Origin: Gymnodinialimonas sp. 57CJ19 | GTDB taxonomy: Bacteria > Pseudomonadota > Alphaproteobacteria > Rhodobacterales > Rhodobacteraceae | Reading direction: 5' to 3' | Assembly: GCF_038396845.1 (NCBI RefSeq) | Contig: NZ_CP151587.1 | Coordinates: 2,392,001 to 2,456,000, forward strand | Length of the DNA: 64,000 nt | The notes under the pieces: model-generated | What the model was told of the DNA's origin: nothing | The model's database searches: none | What the model saw: only the letters and a program-made list of their open reading frames with translations | In this document: in pieces, positions 63,202-64,000 of the stretch | Position numbering within the stretch: position 1 is the stretch's first letter | How the letters are laid out: every line of letters begins with the position of its first letter | Program-made: the position numbers and the translations under genes

Positions 63202-64000
63202 TCAGGCTGCCTGCATGCGCGATACCATCTCGGCCAAGTCGCGGCTGAGCCCCGGAGAAGCGGCCATGCGCGATAGCGCGTTTTGCATTAGCGCCTGGCG
63301 GTCCGCGTCGTAGCGGCGCCATGTGTCAAAGGCCGAGGACATGCGGGCCGCGGTTTGCGGGTTCGCGCCGTCCATCCTGATCAGCCATTTCGCCACGAAG
63401 TCGTAGCCACGCCCCGAGGGGTCGTGGAAGGCGGCGGGGTTTGCGACCAACCCGCCAATCAACGCGCGGAAGCGGTTGGGGTTCTTCCAGTCAAACAGCG
63501 CGTGGTGGCTGAGCGCTCCGGCGGTATCCAAAGCCTCGGCGCTTGGGGCGCTGGCGACCGAGATCATGAACCATTTGTCCAATACCAACCGTTCGTGCTG
63601 CCACTGTGCCTCGAACGCGGCGGCGGCGTCGCGGTCGCCGCAGCGGATCAGAATGGCCAGCGCGGCAAGTTGGTCGGTCATATTGGTGGCCGAGGCGAAG
63701 GCATCTTGCGCGCGGGCCAGATCAGAGGGGCTGCTCAGAAGCGATAGGGCGGTGTTGCGCAGCGCCCGTTTGCCCGCGCTGGCGGCGTCGGGGGAGAACG
63801 GAGCATCGGGGTCCACCGCGTCAATGAACCCTTCCAGCGTGGGCTTTAGCCATGCACCCACGTCACGCATCCTTGCGTCGCGGACCTGAGCGATCAGGGT
63901 GGGGTCGGGCACAACGCCCGCGTCCACGGTGGCTTGGGTCAGGTCATCTTCCGACGGGAAGCTGAGCACGAGGGCGATGAACGCGGGATCCAGTGTGGTG
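63202..64000 (-). CDS. pepN: Aminopeptidase N, C-terminal part (cut by window edge)
   Basis: The frame is open to the end of the window and encodes about 265 C-terminal residues of an M1 aminopeptidase: DPAFIALVLSFPSEDDL near the edge, LKPTLEGFIDAVDPDAPFSP, RGYDFVAKWLIRMDGANPQT and the tail SRDLAEMVSRMQAA. This is the helical domain IV of PepN-type enzymes, not the zinc site, which lies outside. Its assignment rests on that domain. Confidence 0.88.
   Translation of the reverse strand, partial: TTLDPAFIALVLSFPSEDDLTQATVDAGVVPDPTLIAQVRDARMRDVGAWLKPTLEGFIDAVDPDAPFSPDAASAGKRALRNTALSLLSSPSDLARAQDAFASATNMTDQLAALAILIRCGDRDAAAAFEAQWQHERLVLDKWFMISVASAPSAEALDTAGALSHHALFDWKNPNRFRALIGGLVANPAAFHDPSGRGYDFVAKWLIRMDGANPQTAARMSSAFDTWRRYDADRQALMQNALSRMAASPGLSRDLAEMVSRMQAA

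Overview
The window is a high-GC chromosomal segment of an alphaproteobacterium, most likely Rhodobacterales (Roseobacter group). The evidence is gene order and family content: lptF-lptG-lptD-surA-pdxA-rsmA divergent from pepA-holC, a DUF4167 protein after prfA-prmC, purM-purN-rnd, gltA next to gltX and comEC, a SAM-II-type leader before metZ, and ATGA/GTGA stop-start overlaps. Genus or species cannot be assigned from reading alone.

Layout. 1-2.7 kb: end of prfA, prmC and a DUF4167 gene. 2.7-10.4 kb: minus-strand outer-membrane operon lptF, lptG, lptD, surA, pdxA, rsmA. 10.5-16.3 kb: pepA, holC, a membrane retropepsin, marC, an ABC-F ATPase and ndk. 16.4-19.1 kb: an RTX-repeat protein, a TfoX C-terminal-domain protein, an unannotated 30-codon ORF and a 105-aa secreted protein. 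19.2-22.1 kb: a three-gene catabolic operon (PLP lyase, M24 peptidase, Asp/Glu racemase) resembling parts of the eut/doe ectoine pathway.

22.1-25.35 kb is accessory DNA: a dead IS3-type element that truncates an FkbM methyltransferase, then a glycosyltransferase, ending at tRNA-Asn. 25.4-27.6 kb: a metallo-hydrolase and an EnvZ-like kinase. 28.0-29.5 kb is a candidate 1.4-kb integrated element. It has a 19-bp direct repeat of the 3' end of a CAT-anticodon tRNA, one AT-richer orphan membrane-anchored protein and no integrase.

29.6-42.2 kb is core: a nucleotide-sugar-transferase-like protein, purM-purN, rnd, a lipoprotein, sufE, gltA, gltX, comEC and glcB. 42.2-49 kb: a DUF1206 protein, half of a cytochrome b561, a small secreted protein, and a minus-strand cluster SPFH-GYF / DUF2927 lipoprotein / TelA / XpaC. 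A 29-aa single-TM microprotein ends two bases before xpaC. 49.2-54.6 kb: SAM-II riboswitch, metZ, GNAT, folE2, a Tat lipoprotein, a small acidic protein and trkH. 54.6-64 kb: a BaiN/HI0933-type flavoprotein, a J-domain protein, bolA, a DUF4177 protein, gatB with two small membrane ORFs (one apparently frameshifted), a PfpI-type protein, two tandem SLT-like lipoproteins, small membrane proteins, and the 3' end of pepN.

The best leads are the SPFH/DUF2927/TelA/XpaC cluster with its microprotein, the integrase-less tRNA-flanked element, the ectoine-like operon, and a dispersed intergenic repeat with a 36-nt exact core shared by two copies.
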